A stretch of 64,000 nt of DNA from Pseudocercospora fijiensis CIRAD86 (lineage: Eukaryota; Ascomycota; Dothideomycetes; Mycosphaerellales; Mycosphaerellaceae): the NCBI RefSeq assembly GCF_000340215.1, contig NW_006921532.1, positions 11,633,501-11,697,500 on the forward strand. The letters run 5' to 3'. Below the pieces are notes generated by a model. That model saw only the letters and a program-made list of their open reading frames with translations. It had not been told where the DNA came from and made no database searches. This document shows positions 61,937-64,000 of this stretch, piece after piece; position 1 is the stretch's first letter, and the number at the start of each line of letters is the position of its first letter. A program made the position numbers and the translations under genes.

Positions 61937-62690
61937 TATATATAGACTTTTAAATAAAGCGGGAAAGACTATCTATTTAGTTTACTAATATATAGAATAC
62001 TTAGCTAAGTAAAAGCTAAAAAATCTAAATAGAAATATTTACTATATAGAATATATATAACTACTAAGTATATATTTTAAATCTTTAGTATACTCTACTC
62101 TTACTATTATATTATATATTAAGTAGTATTTCGCTATATATAGACTATTAACTAGTATAAAATATATTCTAATATAATAGAAATATAAAATATTATTTTA
62201 CTATTTATATAGTAATTTAATAAATATTTTAAACTCTAAGTTAGTATTTTATTACTTAGAACTACTCTAGATACTTAAATCGAGATAGTAGAGTAGCTAT
62301 ATTACTAAAAAACTACTATTTTTAAACATTTTTAAAAAAGCTTTTACTAGTTACTTTAAGTTAGTAGTAAGGTTTTAGTAGCCTAATAGTATTCTTTATA
62401 TACTCTATACTATTTTAATTAATAGTATATATACTTGTTTCTACTATATTCCACTTTAAAACTAAGCTATACTAGTAGTAGTAGTAAATATTCTAAGATA
62501 TCTACTTTTTATAGCTAGATAGAGTACTACTATGCCTATTCTAGAACTAGAAATTCAATTTAGAATAAGAGAACTTAGAGAAGATATCTCTATCTTTCTA
62601 TATCTAAAATTTAACGTAAATCTATTACGGTATTATTAAGTTATAGTATTACAAAGTAGGCGACTTTATTAGGAAAATCGCTATATAGTG
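61937..62690. other. AT-rich tract, heavily mutated
   Basis: Much richer in A and T and poorer in CG than the rest of the block. The plus frame at 62,530-62,680 reads MPILELEIQFRIRELRED and so on, which could be the helix-turn-helix end of a Tc1-like transposase, but this is too weak to call. Otherwise nothing recognisable. Confidence 0.5.
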
Positions 62691-63175
62691 GGTAGGACTA
62701 TACGCTAGGTAGGGAAGACGTCTATACCGTGTTTATATATAAGGGCACATCCTGAAAACACCGTGACCCTACATCTCTCCTTGCATCGCCAACACGACTA
62801 CAACTTATCACCGAGACGCTGTACTTAAGCCCCGGGTCTCTTGGAAGACAAGGTCGCCTTATTTTGCTTCTCGAATTTTCGGGACGCTGAGATACATCCT
62901 TTAACCGCGCGCTTCGGGCCAAATTATTTGACAACCGCTCCTACCCATTGTGCTACACTATATCGGCTCTGGAAGGCAGCTACTGTTTTTGATCCGTATC
63001 GGAAGACGCACGTCGCTTCAGCTCGTCATTCTGTATGCGCTGCGCTTCTCGACTGAACTCCGGAGTGCTTTTAGCACAAGCATTGTTGACATGACTTCTT
63101 ACTCAAGACACTCCATATCTTGAAGGACACCACACCACTGTCTTCGAGGAATATACCACAGATCGCATCCATAAC
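62691..63175 (+). promoter_or_regulatory. Unmutated upstream region of the phosphotransferase gene
   Basis: CA and TG steps return to normal at about 62,740. TTTATATATAAGG at 62,729-62,741 lies on the boundary and resembles a TATA element. No complete ORF with family resemblance was seen in the six frames; short overlapping frames look accidental. It is likely the promoter and 5' leader. Confidence 0.5.
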
Positions 63176-64000
63176 ATGCAGAACGGGGGCTGTGATCCGC
63201 CCAACCCTTTCGAAGGTCACCCAGCCGCCTTGGAAAGCGATAAAACCAGTCCCGCAGCACGAAGGGCTGCTTTCAGGCGGGATCCTCAAGGTTTGGCCCC
63301 CGGATAGAGTCTCAAGACATAGGTACTAAGACGACTCAGGCACTCTCGTCTGCGGAAGACGGTCCGATTGCTTGATTGCGAAGGAAAAATTTGGGGTTCG
63401 CAAAGCTGGTCTGCGTGTTCACGTCGAGGAAGGCCGAGCGCTGCAATTCGCGCACACCTTGCAACTTCCGGTCCCCGTCGTCCACGACCTGATCTCTGAT
63501 GGCCAAAGGACTGAGATCTTGATGGCATTCGCCGAAGGAGAATGTCTCGAAGAAGCATGGCCCTCCATGGACCCGGAACAGAAGAGTTCCATTGCAGAGC
63601 AGCTCAAGCAATTTATCAACACTATGCGTGAAGCAGAACCCAATCAGCCTGGAATCGGAGCACTGGGAGGTCCAGCTCGGGACTTGCGCCAATTCACAGA
63701 TTATTACGGCGGCCCTTTCAGCAGTGAGACAGACTTCAATGAGTTCGTGCTAGATTTTCTCCCTACCACGCCATCACCGATCCGAGCGGCAATCACAAAT
63801 TCCTTCGATAACCGCAACAAGATAGTTTTCACACATGGTGACCTCACGCCCCGGAATGTCATTGTGAAAGACGGTCGAATACAGGCAATACTGGACTGGG
63901 AGTATTCTGGATGGTATCCGGAGTATTGGGAATATGTGAAATTCTTCGACAGGCCCACAGCTTGCAGGGACTGGAAAGACTACGCTACAAACATCTTCGA
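63176..64000 (+). CDS. Aminoglycoside phosphotransferase (APH)-family kinase, partial, one intron
   Basis: Start ATG at 63,176 (MQNGGCDPPNPFEG). Exon 1 ends at 63,290 after CAAG; exon 2 starts at 63,340 and runs to the window end, so the C-terminus is missing. The joined frame reads GTLVCGRRSDCLIAKEKFG and RVHVEEGRALQFAHTL, the usual N-lobe of fungal APH-like kinases. The catalytic Brenner-type motif HGDLTPRNVI is at about 63,834-63,863, and ILDWEYSGWYPEYWEY (63,888 onward) carries the DWE metal-binding Asp. Cytosolic small-molecule kinase family; the substrate is unknown, and resistance to aminoglycosides should not be assumed for a fungal copy. Base composition is normal, with no RIP, and it lies only about 440 bp from the repeat block. 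Confidence 0.88.
63291..63339 (+). other. Intron of the phosphotransferase gene
   Basis: 49 bp, donor GTTTGG, branch-like TACTAAG, acceptor CAG. Removing it joins CAAG to GCACTC in phase and avoids the TAG in the unspliced frame. The donor is weak, so this is a model. Confidence 0.75.

Larger units (their letters stand above)
1..62700. other. RIP-mutated, repeat-packed compartment
   Basis: CA and TG dinucleotides are almost missing and TA is in large excess, while CG remains frequent. Long frames are broken only by TAA and TAG; TGA is rare because TG steps were removed. Copies of the same element differ by C-to-T and G-to-A transitions (Asp to Asn, Gly to Ser, Glu to Lys, His to Tyr). This is the known pattern of repeat-induced point mutation in Pezizomycotina, with CpA preference. 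The right border lies between about 62,690 and 62,740. Confidence 0.93.

Noticed and set aside
1..62700. tRNA or rRNA genes
   Set aside because: No cloverleaf-like or conserved rRNA stretch was recognised by eye; a covariance search could not be run.
63120..63329. Plus-strand 69-codon frame overlapping exon 1
   Set aside because: Starts with TTG, not ATG, and runs through the proposed intron; a different frame from the APH exon.
63286..63958. Several minus-strand open frames of 74-118 codons
   Set aside because: All overlap the phosphotransferase exons and have no family resemblance; the plus frame has the catalytic motifs.

Overview
The window looks like a transposon-packed, heterochromatic block of a filamentous ascomycete genome, ending at its right edge in ordinary gene-bearing DNA. 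From 1 to about 62,700 nearly every CpA/TpG step has become TpA. CpG is kept and coding frames run for 1,000 or more codons interrupted only by TAA/TAG at positions expected to be Gln or Trp. This is the signature of repeat-induced point mutation (RIP). From about 62,740 to 64,000 CA and TG are common again and a normal spliced gene is present. All coding features left of 62,700 are therefore RIP-killed relics. I read them through TAA/TAG as former CAA/CAG/TGG and Ile ATA as former ATG.

Layout: (1) 85-12,307, minus strand: a Ty3/gypsy element in two units (Gag-protease; RT-RNase H-integrase), followed by a roughly 1,200-codon frame with a 2OG-Fe(II) dioxygenase-like part. A (AGCT)n-cored palindromic motif sits at all four unit boundaries. 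(2) 13,748-17,368, plus: a second gypsy pol with a chromodomain-like tail and no Gag. (3) 19,400-24,148, plus: unrecognised coding-like sequence and then a hAT transposase. (4) 24,155-25,312 and 46,947-47,553 (continuing at 61,846-61,936): two halves of one chromodomain gypsy element, split by a 21.6-kb insertion with a 5-bp duplication (GATAA). (5) 25,313-46,946: that insertion, with inverted terminal repeats. It holds a Helitron Rep/helicase, a roughly 300-aa unknown gene, a 1,033-codon DUF6589-type gene and a 1,027-codon RecQ-like helicase, plus many tandem repeats. (6) 47,554-61,845: gypsy copy A, interrupted by gypsy copy B (53,946-61,097, opposite strand). Both have 196-197-bp LTRs and readable 5-bp duplications. 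(7) 61,937-62,690: AT-rich tract. (8) 63,176 to the end: a live, partial aminoglycoside phosphotransferase-family gene.

Nesting gives a relative chronology: the split element C/D was hit independently by the giant TIR element and by copy A, and copy A was later hit by copy B. The most unusual object is the 21.6-kb TIR element with its DUF6589/RecQ/unknown gene set. It resembles an autonomous giant DNA transposon in architecture, but I infer this from termini and gene content and have no search result to confirm it.
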